From contig NZ_JAFCLP010000001.1 of NCBI RefSeq assembly GCF_018129405.1, positions 744,001 through 808,000 of the forward strand: DNA of 64,000 nucleotides. Reading direction: 5' to 3'. The translations under genes were made by a program, and so were the position numbers. Shown in pieces: positions 25,944 to 34,957 of this stretch (its first letter is position 1; each line of letters opens with the position of its first letter). Source of the DNA: Bradyrhizobium iriomotense (GTDB lineage Bacteria > Pseudomonadota > Alphaproteobacteria > Rhizobiales > Xanthobacteraceae). The notes beneath the pieces are model-generated. The model had not been told where the DNA came from. It saw nothing but the letters and a program-made list of their open reading frames with translations, and ran no database searches.

Positions 25944-25976
25944 CGCCGGAGCGGTTGCCCGCTCCGGCGCTTTTTT
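25944..25976. terminator. Strong bidirectional intrinsic terminator
   Basis: An 11-bp GC-rich stem (CGCCGGAGCGG / CCGCTCCGGCG) with loop TTGC, followed by C and six T on the plus strand. On the minus strand it is followed by a run rich in T (complement of AAAACAAAAAA). It serves the convergent lactonase and aldehyde dehydrogenase genes. Confidence 0.93.
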
Positions 25977-25993
25977 CGTTCAGGCGCTGAAAC

Positions 25994-27424
25994 TTACGCC
26001 GCGTTGAAGCCGGCGACGGCCTTCACTTCGAGGAAATCCTCGAGGCCGTACTTGCCCCACTCGCGGCCGTTGCCCGACTGCTTGTAGCCGCCGAACGGCG
26101 CGGTGCGGTCGTTGGGCACGCCCTGGAGGTTGACGTTGCCGGCGCGGATCTGGCGGCCGACGCGCTTGGCGTCCTCGACCGTCGCGCCCGAGACGTAGCC
26201 GGCAAGACCGTACGGCGTGTCGTTGGCGATCTGCACGGCGTCGGCTTCGTCCTTGGCGCCGAGGATGGTCAGCACCGGTCCGAAGATTTCCTCGCGCGCG
26301 ATCGTCATCTCGGGGGTGACGTCGGCGAAGATGGTCGGACGGACATAGAAGCCCTTGTTGACGCCCTCGGGCAGGCCCGGACCGCCGGCGACGAGGGTTG
26401 CGCCCTCGTCGATGCCCTTCTTGATCAGCGCCTGGATCTTGTCCCACTGGCCGCGATTGACGACGGGGCCGATGGTGGTGCCTTCGCCGCGGGGATTACC
26501 GGCCTTGGTCTTGTCGGCGACGGCCTTCGCGATCGCGGCGACTTCCTTCATCTTCGACAGCGGCACGATCATGCGCGAGGGCGCGTTGCAGGACTGGCCG
26601 GAGTTGTTGAACATGTGCATCACGCCGCCGGTCACCGCCTTCGTGAGGTCGGCGCCCTCGAGGATGACGTTCGGCGACTTGCCGCCGAGCTCCTGGCTGA
26701 CGCGCTTCACGGTCGGGGCCGCGCGCTTGGCAACGTCGATGCCGGCGCGGGTCGAGCCGGTGAAGGAGATCATGTCGATGTCGGGGTGCTCGCTCATGGC
26801 GGCGCCGACCTCGGGGCCGAGGCCGTTGACGAGGTTGAACACGCCCTTGGGCACGCCGGCTTCATGCAGGATCTCCGCGAAGATCAGCGCCGAGGTCGGG
26901 GTGAACTCCGACGGCTTCAGGATCATGGTGCAGCCGGCGGCCAGCGCAGGCGCGACCTTGCAGGCGATCTGGTTGAGCGGCCAGTTCCAGGGCGTGATCA
27001 TGCCGACCACGCCGATCGGCTCGCGCAGCACCATGGCGGTGCCGACCGGCTCCTCGAAATGATAGTTCTTGAGCACGTCGAGCGTGGTCATGAGATGGCC
27101 GAGGCCGGCGCCGGCCTGCAGCTTCTCCGCCATCGGCAGCGGGGCGCCCATCTCGTCGGAGACGGCGGCGCCGATCTCCTTGAGGCGGCCCTTGTAGACC
27201 TCGATGATTTTCGAGAGCAGCGCGACGCGCTCCTCGCGGCTGGTCTGGGAGAACGTTGCGAAGGCGCGCTTGGCGGCGGCAACGGCCTTGTCGACATCGG
27301 CCTTGGAGCCGAGCGCAACCTCGTACATCGCCTCTTCCGTCGCGGGGTTGACCACGGCGGTGGACTTCTTGACGGCGGGATCGACCCAGGCGCCGTCGAT
27401 GTAGAATTGCATGCGATTGACCAT
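25994..27424 (-). CDS. Aldehyde dehydrogenase family protein
   Basis: A 476-residue NAD(P)-dependent aldehyde dehydrogenase. The catalytic Glu is in SQELGGKSPNVILEGADL, the catalytic Cys in NNSGQSCNAPSRMIVP, the cofactor loop in SFTGSTRAGIDVAKRA, and the oxyanion Asn in MITPWNWPLNQI. The ending GGYKQSGNGREWGKYGLEDFLEVK is typical of broad-specificity enzymes. ATG 27424 has GAGG upstream. The substrate is unknown. By location it could finish an oxidative sugar-acid route (for example a ketoglutarate semialdehyde step), but it is a separate transcription unit. Confidence 0.9.
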   Translation of the reverse strand: MVNRMQFYIDGAWVDPAVKKSTAVVNPATEEAMYEVALGSKADVDKAVAAAKRAFATFSQTSREERVALLSKIIEVYKGRLKEIGAAVSDEMGAPLPMAEKLQAGAGLGHLMTTLDVLKNYHFEEPVGTAMVLREPIGVVGMITPWNWPLNQIACKVAPALAAGCTMILKPSEFTPTSALIFAEILHEAGVPKGVFNLVNGLGPEVGAAMSEHPDIDMISFTGSTRAGIDVAKRAAPTVKRVSQELGGKSPNVILEGADLTKAVTGGVMHMFNNSGQSCNAPSRMIVPLSKMKEVAAIAKAVADKTKAGNPRGEGTTIGPVVNRGQWDKIQALIKKGIDEGATLVAGGPGLPEGVNKGFYVRPTIFADVTPEMTIAREEIFGPVLTILGAKDEADAVQIANDTPYGLAGYVSGATVEDAKRVGRQIRAGNVNLQGVPNDRTAPFGGYKQSGNGREWGKYGLEDFLEVKAVAGFNAA

Positions 27425-27578
27425 CGTTAACCTCTTCTTGGGGGCTTGGAGGGGGCGTTTCGGCAGGCATCCTTGCACGAAAGCGCCGGCAATTGAACCC
27501 GCCATATGCGGGGCCAGCGTTGCGGCGGACGGAGGTTATATGAGCCGATGGCGGGAGGGAGGCAAGGTGGCTCTCAAC

Positions 27579-27699
27579 GTCGTCCTGGCGAAGGCCAGGA
27601 CCCATTAGCACCGGGTTCAGTTGGTTTGCTCCGGCGCCGACCGCCCGTCGCCTACAATCACCGCTGCGGAGTATGGGTCCTGGCTTTCGCCAGGACGAC
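27579..27699. repeat. Inverted repeat element, family A (copy 3)
   Basis: Arms of 27 bases at 27579-27605 and 27673-27699, differing at one position, around a unique interior. It ends 9 bases before the stop codon of the 2-oxoacid dehydrogenase gene. The 285-base gap between the aldehyde dehydrogenase start and this gene otherwise holds only promoter-length sequence. Confidence 0.9.
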
Positions 27700-27708
27700 G
27701 ACGGAGAC

Positions 27709-30072
27709 TTAAACAGCCATCTTCCGATGCAGCACCGGCGCGCCGGTGGTGAGGCTTTCGGCCGCATCGATGATCGCATTCGCATCGATGCCGTAGTGGC
27801 GATAAAGGTCCGCGATGCTGCCGGTCTGGCCGAACTGCTCGACGCCGAGCGCCTCGACGCGATGGCCGCGGACGCTGCCGAGCCAGCCGAGCGCGGAGGG
27901 ATGGCCGTCGATCACGGTCACGATGCCGCAGTCGCGCGGCAGCGGCGCCAGCAGTTTTTCGATGTGGCTGAGGTGCTGCACGCCGCGGCGATCCCGGCGC
28001 AATTTCCGTGCCGCGGTCCAGCCGGAATGCAAGCGATCGGCCGAGGTGATCGCGAGCAGGCCAACGTCGCGGCGGCTCTCGCCGATGAAGCCGGTGGCCT
28101 CGATCGCTTCGGGCGCGACCGCGCCGGTATAGGCAATCACGACCTCGGCATTCGGGCCCGGCTTGCGCAGCCAGTAGGCGCCATCGGTGATGCCCTGCTG
28201 CAGCTCCGGCGACATGATCCGCTGCGCCTGCTCGATGCTGCGCGTGGAGAGGCGCAGGTAAACGGAACCGCCCTCGCCAGGATCGCGCTGCATGTGGTGA
28301 AAGCCGAAAGCCATGATGACGGCGAGCTCGTCGACAAAGGCCGGCTCGAACGAGGCGAGCCCGTCCTGCGCCATGCCGATCAGGGGCGTTGCGATCGACT
28401 GGTGCGCGCCGCCTTCCGGCGCAAGCGTGATGCCCGACGGCGTCGCCGCAACCATGAAGCGCGCATCCTGGTAGCAGGCATAGTTCAGCGCATCGAGCCC
28501 GCGCTCGATGAAGGGATCGTAGAGCGTGCCGACCGGCAAGAGGCGCGCGCCGTTGATCTGGTGCGACAGGCCGAGCGCGGACAGCATGATGAACAGGTTC
28601 ATCTCGGCGATGCCGAGCTCGAGGTGCTGGCCCTTGGGCGAGGCGTCCCAATTGTAGGTGGAGGGAATTTTCTCGCTGCGGAATAAGTCCGCCTTCTCCG
28701 CCCTCGCAAACAGGCCGCGCCGGTTCACCCAGGGGCCGAGATTGGTCGAGACGGTCACGTCGGGCGAGGTCGTGACGATGCGTTTTGCAAGTTCGCTGTC
28801 GCCGCGCGCGATCTCGTTGAGCACGAGGCCAAAGCCTTGCTGGGTTGACATCTGGGGCGACGGCTTGAAGGCGAGCTGCGGTGGCACCTCGATAACAGGC
28901 GCGGTGAGGCGGCGACCATCCTGGTTGAACGGCACGCCTGCGAGAAAGGCATCCAGCTCGGCGGCGGATTGCGCGAGGCCCTCGTACTTGTCCCATTCGT
29001 GGCCGGGACGGATGTTCTGGCTGTCGCGATATTTCTCCATCTGCGCGACCGTCATCAGGCCGGCATGGTTGTCCTTGTGGCCCTGGAACGGCAGGCCGAC
29101 GCCCTTGATGGTGTAGGCGATGAAGCAGACCGGGCGGTCGTGGTCGACGGATTCGAACGCCTCCAGCATGCTCGCCATGTCGTGGCCGCCGAGATTCGAC
29201 ATCAGCGCCAGCAGCTCCTCGTCGCTGCGCTTGTCGATCAGTCTTGTGATCGGCCCCTGATCGCCGATCTCGTCATGCAGATGTTTCCTGAAGGCCGCAC
29301 CGCCCTGGAAGCACAGCGCCGCATAGAGTGCGTTCGGACAATTGTCGATCCAGCGCTTGAGCGCCTCGCCGCCGGGCTCGGCAAAGGCCTCGCGCATCAG
29401 CCGGCCGTATTTCACGATCACCACGTCCCAGCCGAAATTGCGGAACATGGTCTCGAACTTTTCCCACAGACCTTCGCGCACGACGGCATCGAGCGACTGG
29501 CGGTTATAGTCGACCACCCACCAGGTGTTGCGCAGGCCGTGCTTCCACCCCTCTGCCAGGGCTTCGAAGATGTTGCCCTCGTCCATCTCGGCATCGCCGA
29601 CGAGGGCAATCATCCGCCCCTCGCGGCGGTCCTTCATCCAGCCATGCGCCTTGACGTAATCCTGCACCAGCGAAGAGAACAACGTCTGCGCGACACCGAG
29701 GCCGACCGAGCCGGTGGAAAAATCAACGTCGTCGACATCCTTGGTGCGCGAGGGATAGGACTGCGCGCCCTTGAAGCCGCGAAAGTTTTCCAGCTTCTCG
29801 CGGCTCTGCCGGCCGAACAGATACTGGATGGCGTGGAACACCGGGCTCGCATGCGGCTTCACCGCAACGCGATCCTCAGGTCGCAACACGCTAAAATACA
29901 GCGCCGACATGATGGTGGCGAGCGAGGCGGACGAGGCCTGATGTCCTCCGACCTTGAGGCCATCCGCGTTGGAGCGGATGTGGTTGGCGTGGTGGATCGT
30001 CCAGGACGACAGCCACAGCGCCTTGCGGCTGAGGGCGGTCAAGGTGTCGAGGCGAACGGAATCGACGGGCAT
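27709..30072 (-). CDS. Homodimeric-type 2-oxoacid dehydrogenase E1 / transketolase-like protein
   Basis: A 787-residue thiamine diphosphate enzyme related to AceE and to the MdeB-type 2-oxobutyrate dehydrogenase E1. The cofactor motif runs ALVGDAEMDEGNIFEALA to WWVVDYN. Substrate-side segments include GHQASSASLATIMSAL and the glutamate segment HLELGIAEMNLF. It is shorter than E. coli AceE (about 890 residues). It would decarboxylate a 2-oxoacid and pass the acyl group to an E2 lipoyl protein, but no E2 or E3 gene is in the window. It is divergent from an Lrp-type gene, which points to an amino-acid-derived 2-oxoacid. Confidence 0.83.
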   Translation of the reverse strand: MPVDSVRLDTLTALSRKALWLSSWTIHHANHIRSNADGLKVGGHQASSASLATIMSALYFSVLRPEDRVAVKPHASPVFHAIQYLFGRQSREKLENFRGFKGAQSYPSRTKDVDDVDFSTGSVGLGVAQTLFSSLVQDYVKAHGWMKDRREGRMIALVGDAEMDEGNIFEALAEGWKHGLRNTWWVVDYNRQSLDAVVREGLWEKFETMFRNFGWDVVIVKYGRLMREAFAEPGGEALKRWIDNCPNALYAALCFQGGAAFRKHLHDEIGDQGPITRLIDKRSDEELLALMSNLGGHDMASMLEAFESVDHDRPVCFIAYTIKGVGLPFQGHKDNHAGLMTVAQMEKYRDSQNIRPGHEWDKYEGLAQSAAELDAFLAGVPFNQDGRRLTAPVIEVPPQLAFKPSPQMSTQQGFGLVLNEIARGDSELAKRIVTTSPDVTVSTNLGPWVNRRGLFARAEKADLFRSEKIPSTYNWDASPKGQHLELGIAEMNLFIMLSALGLSHQINGARLLPVGTLYDPFIERGLDALNYACYQDARFMVAATPSGITLAPEGGAHQSIATPLIGMAQDGLASFEPAFVDELAVIMAFGFHHMQRDPGEGGSVYLRLSTRSIEQAQRIMSPELQQGITDGAYWLRKPGPNAEVVIAYTGAVAPEAIEATGFIGESRRDVGLLAITSADRLHSGWTAARKLRRDRRGVQHLSHIEKLLAPLPRDCGIVTVIDGHPSALGWLGSVRGHRVEALGVEQFGQTGSIADLYRHYGIDANAIIDAAESLTTGAPVLHRKMAV

Positions 30073-30132
30073 GGCGATGCTCCGGGAAACAAGGCCCCGA
30101 TCATACGCCCGCGGGCGGGGCCAAACTTCTCA

Positions 30133-30176
30133 ATTTTTCGCGCCATACCTGCCAATATTGGGATATTTTACCAATG
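30133..30176. promoter_or_regulatory. AT-rich divergent promoter region with palindrome
   Basis: An AT-rich island in GC-rich DNA containing the perfect palindrome CCAATATTGG at 30152-30161, followed by ATATTTTACCAATGG, which repeats the CCAAT half. Lrp/AsnC proteins bind AT-rich imperfect palindromes, so it is a plausible autoregulatory site controlling both divergent genes. Confidence 0.45.
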
Positions 30177-30204
30177 GAATGCCCACGACATAGGTTCCAT
30201 CCCA

Positions 30205-30666
30205 ATGCCCGAGCTAGACGCCATCGACCGCAAGATCCTCAGCCACCTCCAGAACGACAGCCGCCTCACCATGCAGGAGCTCGCCGACAAGGTCGGGCTC
30301 TCGGTCTCGCCCTGCCATCGCCGGGTCAAGCTGCTGGAGGAGCGCGGCGTCATCTCGCGCTATGTCGCAACCGTCGACCAGAAGGCGCTGGGACTGCATG
30401 TCAGCGTGTTCATCTCGATCAAGCTGGCGCGGCAGAAGGAGGAGGATCTCAACCGCTTCGCCCGCGCCATCTCGAAATGGGACGAGGTGCTGGAATGCTA
30501 TTTGATGACCGGCAACCGCGACTATCTGCTGCGCGTGGTGGCGGCCGACCTCGCCTCCTACGAGACGTTCCTGAAGACCAAGCTGACCCGGCTCGACGGC
30601 ATCGCCTCGATCGAATCGAGCTTTGCGCTGAGCCAGGTGAAATATTCGATCGCGCTGCCGGTGTGA
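30205..30666 (+). CDS. Lrp/AsnC family transcriptional regulator
   Basis: A 153-residue regulator. The AsnC-type helix-turn-helix is LDAIDRKILSHLQNDSRLTM, QELADKVGLSVSPCHRRVKL, LEERGVI; a C-terminal RAM ligand domain follows (VSVFISIKLARQ, YLMTGNRDYLLRVVAADLASYE). ATG 30205 fits the family N-terminus; the frame extends upstream only as a shadow. It is divergent from the 2-oxoacid dehydrogenase gene and is likely to regulate it in response to an amino acid. Such divergent Lrp genes usually control catabolism of the amino acid that feeds the adjacent enzyme. Confidence 0.92.
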   Translation: MPELDAIDRKILSHLQNDSRLTMQELADKVGLSVSPCHRRVKLLEERGVISRYVATVDQKALGLHVSVFISIKLARQKEEDLNRFARAISKWDEVLECYLMTGNRDYLLRVVAADLASYETFLKTKLTRLDGIASIESSFALSQVKYSIALPV

Positions 30667-30754
30667 TGGTCCACCCGGCTACCGCTGTCACATGGGTGCA
30701 ACAAACCCCGCTGATGGTCGTTGACCACTCGTATCCAAGCCGAGAGCAGGACCC

Positions 30755-31669
30755 ATGACAGACCGCACCGCCCAGATCGCCAAGCGCGAGCGCATCATCC
30801 AGGAGATGGCCGACGATCTCGACGAAGAGCTGGAGATGGAGCTGGACGACGCCCGTCTCGACGAGCTCCTGGACGAGACCGATGCGCTGAACCCGACGGT
30901 CGATCGCAAACTCTATTTCCGGGAGCTGCTCCGCCTCCAGGGCGAGCTGGTCAAGCTGCAGGACTGGGTGCAGAGCGAGAAGAAGAAGGTCGTGGTGCTG
31001 TTCGAGGGCCGCGATTCCGCCGGCAAGGGCGGCGTCATCAAGCGCATCACCCAGCGGCTCAATCCCCGCATCTGCCGCGTCGCCGCGCTGCCCGCGCCGA
31101 GCGAGCGCGAGCGGTCGCAATGGTACTTCCAGCGCTATGTGGCGCATCTGCCGGCCGGCGGCGAGATCGTTCTGTTCGACCGCAGCTGGTACAACCGCGC
31201 CGGCGTCGAGCGCGTGATGGGCTTCTGCTCGGAGGCGGAGTACCAGGAGTTCTTCAAGACGGTGCCGGAGTTCGAGCGCATGCTGATCCGCTCCGGCATC
31301 ATCCTGGTCAAGTACTGGTTCTCGATCACCGACGACGAGCAGCAGTTCCGCTTCACCATGCGCATCAAGGATCCGCTCAAGCAGTGGAAGCTGAGCCCGA
31401 TGGACGTCGAGGCGCGCAGCCGCTGGGAGGCCTACACCAAGGCCAAGGAGACGATGCTGGAGTACACCCACCTGCCGGATAGCCCGTGGTGGATCGTCGA
31501 TGCCGTCGACAAGAAGCGCGCCCGGCTCAACTGCATCTCGCATCTGTTGACCCAGATCCCGTACCAGGAGGTCGCGCGCGTCCCGGTGGTGCTGCCGGCG
31601 CGCGTGCGCAATCCCGACTATCACCGCGGCCCGGTCCCGCCGGAGATGTATGTGCCGGCGAAGTATTGA
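30755..31669 (+). CDS. ppk2: Polyphosphate kinase 2
   Basis: A 304-residue class I-like PPK2, which transfers phosphate between polyphosphate and nucleoside diphosphates. The Walker A-like motif is VVLFEGRDSAGKGGVIKRIT, the Walker B and lid segment is EIVLFDRSWYNRAGVERVMGF, and YWFSITDDEQQFRF follows. An acidic N-terminal extension (about 45 residues, rich in Asp and Glu) precedes the kinase domain. It lies 88 bases after the Lrp stop and is probably independent. Confidence 0.93.
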   Translation: MTDRTAQIAKRERIIQEMADDLDEELEMELDDARLDELLDETDALNPTVDRKLYFRELLRLQGELVKLQDWVQSEKKKVVVLFEGRDSAGKGGVIKRITQRLNPRICRVAALPAPSERERSQWYFQRYVAHLPAGGEIVLFDRSWYNRAGVERVMGFCSEAEYQEFFKTVPEFERMLIRSGIILVKYWFSITDDEQQFRFTMRIKDPLKQWKLSPMDVEARSRWEAYTKAKETMLEYTHLPDSPWWIVDAVDKKRARLNCISHLLTQIPYQEVARVPVVLPARVRNPDYHRGPVPPEMYVPAKY

Positions 31670-31680
31670 TCGGAGGTCGT

Positions 31681-31819
31681 GTAGGGTGGGTTAGCTGAGC
31701 AGATGCGCGAAGCGCGTCTGATCGGCGTAACCCACCTCTTCTGTCACCGCTGCAAGAGAAGTGGTGGGTTACGCCGTGCGGACTGCGCTTCGCGCAGCCG
31801 CAGGGCTAACCCACCCTAC
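31681..31819. repeat. Inverted repeat element, family C variant (GTAGGGTGGGTT type)
   Basis: Outer arms GTAGGGTGGGTTA and TAACCCACCCTAC, with inner inverted pieces GCGTAACCCACC / GGTGGGTTACGC and GCGCGAAGCGC-like hairpins. It fills the space between the convergent ppk2 and dehydrogenase genes, ending 7 bases from the latter's stop. Confidence 0.88.
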
Positions 31820-31826
31820 GGCACCG

Positions 31827-32906
31827 TCAACGCCACGGCTGCACGATGATCTTGGTGTGGACTTCCGGATTGGCCAAATCCGCAAACGCCTTTGCCACGC
31901 CGTCGATACCGACCTCCGCCGTCACCATCGCCGCAGCATCCACCTGCCCCTCCGCGATCAGCCGAAGTGACGCGGCAAACTCCTCCGGCGTGTAGCCGAG
32001 CACGTATTGGACGTTCAGCTCCTTCATGATGCCGAGCATGGGCTCGCTCTTGTCGGTCTCCATGCAGACGCCGACCACAACGATGCGCGCATCGCGCGGC
32101 GCGCCCTCGAACACCTGCTGCAACAGGCCGGGCACGCCGACGCATTCGAAGATGATGGCGGGCTTCAGCGCCGGCAGCATGGCCTGAAGCGGCGGCCGCG
32201 CCGCCTTCTCCGCCTCCGACATCTGCGCGTGCTCGGCCCAGGTCGCATAGGGCTGCGACACCCTGGGATCGATGACGATGTCGGCACCGAGCTTTGCCGC
32301 GAGCGCGCGACGTGCCGGCGAATAGTCGGCAGCGACGATCGGATGCAGGCCCCTGATCTTCAGCGCAGCGATGACAGCGAGCCCGACCGGGCCGCAGCCG
32401 ATCACGAGCGGCACCTCGCCGCCGCTTATGTTGGCTTTCGCCACCGCGTGAACGCCGACCGCGAGCGGCTCGGTCAACGCGGCGTGTTCCGGCGCCAGAC
32501 CGTTGGGCACTTCGAGCAGCAACGGCTCGCTCAGCAGCATCGCTTCCGCATAGCCGCCGACAAATTCGTTGGAATAACCGATGCCCTTGATGCCCTCCGG
32601 CGTCAGCAGCGCGGGCAGCGAGCAGACATGCGTCCCCGGCTTGAGCCGACGTTCAGTGCCCGGGCCGTAATCGACGATCTCGCAGCAGAACTCGTGACCA
32701 AACACGACATCGCGCGACAAATCCATCGGCGTGCGACCGGTCTTCCTTGCCATCTCCACCATGCGCGGAGCGTGCTGGCGGGCATGCAGGTCAGAGCCGC
32801 AGATGCCGCAGGCGAGCGTCCTGACCAGCACCTGGCCGGGACCGGGCTTCGGCTCGGCCATCTCGCCAACGACAATCTCACCGTTCCTGAAAATCGCAGC
32901 GCGCAT
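31827..32906 (-). CDS. Zinc-binding alcohol dehydrogenase family protein
   Basis: A 359-residue medium-chain dehydrogenase. The catalytic zinc ligands are in LACGICGSDLH (Cys) and VVFGHEFCCEIVDYG (His-Glu). The Rossmann loop VIGCGPVGLAVIAALK follows. The structural-zinc Cys cluster of the usual enzymes is absent around residues 90-115, where KPGTHVCSLPALL is found instead. The substrate is unknown. Confidence 0.87.
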   Translation of the reverse strand: MRAAIFRNGEIVVGEMAEPKPGPGQVLVRTLACGICGSDLHARQHAPRMVEMARKTGRTPMDLSRDVVFGHEFCCEIVDYGPGTERRLKPGTHVCSLPALLTPEGIKGIGYSNEFVGGYAEAMLLSEPLLLEVPNGLAPEHAALTEPLAVGVHAVAKANISGGEVPLVIGCGPVGLAVIAALKIRGLHPIVAADYSPARRALAAKLGADIVIDPRVSQPYATWAEHAQMSEAEKAARPPLQAMLPALKPAIIFECVGVPGLLQQVFEGAPRDARIVVVGVCMETDKSEPMLGIMKELNVQYVLGYTPEEFAASLRLIAEGQVDAAAMVTAEVGIDGVAKAFADLANPEVHTKIIVQPWR

Positions 32907-32966
32907 CCGGCTCCTCCCTTATCGTTGGAGCCGATGATAGCACGACGCGCGATGCGCGATATTGCG

Positions 32967-33902
32967 TCAGGCGTTCGGGGAACGCTCGGCTTGCACCAGG
33001 AGCGAGGCGCGGCGGACGCGCTCGCGATGGGCGATGTAGAGACCACTGGCGACGATGAAGGCCGCGCCGACGACGGTCCAGATGCTCGGCACCTCGCCGA
33101 AGATGAAGAAGCCGAGAATGCTGACCCACAACAATTGCGAGTAGGAGAACGGCGCCAGCACCGAGGCATCGCCGTAGCGATAGGCCAGCACGACGATCCA
33201 CTGGCCGGCGGTCGAGGCGACGCCGATGAAGATGCCGAGTGCGATCGCGGTCCAGGACGGCGTCACCCAGACGAACGGCACGATTGCGGTGAGGATCGCA
33301 AGGCCGGTCAGCGAGGAATAGGCCATAGTGGTGACGACGGCCTCGCGGCCGCTCATCATGCGCGTCAGGATCAGCGTACCGGCCCAGCAGGCCGCCGAGA
33401 CCACCGGGAAGAACGCCGCCGGATGAAATGCGCTGGTGCCCGGGCGCAGGATGATCAGCACACCGATGAGGCCGAGCGCGGTCGCGAACCAGCGCCGCAT
33501 GCCGACCTTCTCGCCGAGGAAAACGATCGAGAGCGCAGTGACGAACAGCGGCGCGACAAAGCCGGTGGCGGACGCCTCCGCGATCGGGAGGAAGCCGAGG
33601 CCCGTGATGAAGAACAGCGAGGAGCCGAGCAGCACCGCGCCGCGCATCACGTGCAATCCGAGACGCTCGGTGCGCATCGCATAATACGGCGAGGACCGCA
33701 GCATCACGGGCGTGAAGATCAGCGCGAAGGTGAGGAAGCGGATCCAGGTGATCTCGATCGACGGCAGGCTGGTCGAAAGATATTTCGCGGCGGTGTCGGA
33801 GCAGCCGAGAAACACCGTCGAGAGCAGGATCAGTGCGATGCCCTTGAAGGGATGATCGACGCGCGCGGGTGCGCGGCGACCAACATGCTTCTTCTCGGGC
33901 AT
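32967..33902 (-). CDS. EamA/DMT family transporter
   Basis: A drug/metabolite-type membrane exporter or importer with about ten transmembrane helices in two EamA repeats, for example GIALILLSTVFLGCSDTAAK, LHVMRGAVLLGSSLFFITGL, WFATALGLIGVLIILRPG and LLWVSILGFFIFGE. The GEKVGMRRW loop after helix 4 and FGEVPSIWTV near the end are the paired EamA signatures. I use ATG 33902; a GTG at 33953 would add 17 residues. The exported compound is unknown. Confidence 0.87.
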   Translation of the reverse strand: MPEKKHVGRRAPARVDHPFKGIALILLSTVFLGCSDTAAKYLSTSLPSIEITWIRFLTFALIFTPVMLRSSPYYAMRTERLGLHVMRGAVLLGSSLFFITGLGFLPIAEASATGFVAPLFVTALSIVFLGEKVGMRRWFATALGLIGVLIILRPGTSAFHPAAFFPVVSAACWAGTLILTRMMSGREAVVTTMAYSSLTGLAILTAIVPFVWVTPSWTAIALGIFIGVASTAGQWIVVLAYRYGDASVLAPFSYSQLLWVSILGFFIFGEVPSIWTVVGAAFIVASGLYIAHRERVRRASLLVQAERSPNA

Positions 33903-34098
33903 GGGCACGGAAAGACTGTCGAGCCTTGCGGCTGCGGCTGGCGGCGGGGTCACGGCTGGAACTCGGGAAAAAATACGAATCGAGTGCGTTCGTAAAAAAC
34001 GACAAATGCGCCGCTTTCACAACTTCCGAAAACAGGATGCCGATATGCGCTGACCGCCGCGCGCGTCAATACTCCATTAAGAATAGACCTTTGCTGCA

Positions 34099-34938
34099 CT
34101 ACAGCATGGGCAGGCTGCGCGGCTTTGGACCGCGCGGAAACGCCGCATCGAGCGCCGAAATCTCCTCTTTCGTCAGCACGAGATTACCGGTCCCTGCATT
34201 CTCGGCAGCATGTTCCGCCGACGATGCCTTCGGGATCGCGAACACCGTAGTCGCACGGGTGAGGAAGCTCAGCGCGATCTGACGCGGTGTCGCACGACGC
34301 GCCTCCGCGATGCGCGCAAGCACCGCGCCGCCTTTGCTGTTGCTCGCGGGGAAATCGTCGTGGCCGAACGGCGAATAGGCGACGACAGCAACGCCATGCT
34401 GCTTGCACCACGGAATCACCGCATGCTCGATCGCGCGTTCCTTGAGATGATAGAGCACCTGATTGCAGGCGATGCGCCCTTCGTCTGAGACATCGAGAAT
34501 CTTGTCGAGGTCGTCGGCATCGAAATTGGAGACGCCCCAGGATTTTATCTTGCCGGATGTCACCAGCTCCTCGAACGCGGCGACGGTGTCCTCGAGCGGA
34601 TACGAGCCGCGCCAGTGCAGCAGATAGCAATCGAGACGATCGGTCTTCAGCCGCTTCAGCGAGCGCTCGCACGCCGTGATGGTTCCACGGCGCGAGGCGT
34701 TGCTCGGCAGCACTTTCGAGACGAGGAACACCTCGTCGCGCCGGCCGGCGATCGCATCGGCAATGACGAGTTCGGCATCGCCATACATCTCGGCGGTGTC
34801 GATGTGGGTCATGCCGAGATCGAGCCCGCGCTGAAGCGCCGCGATCGCCCGCTTGCGATCGCCATGGTCGAGATACCAGGTGCCCTGCCCGATGACGGAA
34901 ACGTTGGCGCCGGTCTGGCCGAAGGGTTTTGTGTTCAT
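34099..34938 (-). CDS. Aldo/keto reductase
   Basis: A 279-residue NADPH-dependent carbonyl reductase. The catalytic tetrad is visible: Asp in HIDTAEMYGDAE, Tyr in the same segment, Lys in FLVSKVLPSN, and His in CYLLHWRGS. Cofactor-binding residues lie in IPKASSAEHAAEN near the C-terminus. ATG 34938 follows AAGGAA. It starts 19 bases after the SMP-30 gene stop on the same strand, so the two are likely cotranscribed; lactonase and aldose reductase activities together suggest sugar or lactone interconversion. Confidence 0.9.
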   Translation of the reverse strand: MNTKPFGQTGANVSVIGQGTWYLDHGDRKRAIAALQRGLDLGMTHIDTAEMYGDAELVIADAIAGRRDEVFLVSKVLPSNASRRGTITACERSLKRLKTDRLDCYLLHWRGSYPLEDTVAAFEELVTSGKIKSWGVSNFDADDLDKILDVSDEGRIACNQVLYHLKERAIEHAVIPWCKQHGVAVVAYSPFGHDDFPASNSKGGAVLARIAEARRATPRQIALSFLTRATTVFAIPKASSAEHAAENAGTGNLVLTKEEISALDAAFPRGPKPRSLPML

Positions 34939-34957
34939 GTTTATTCCTTCAGATGCT

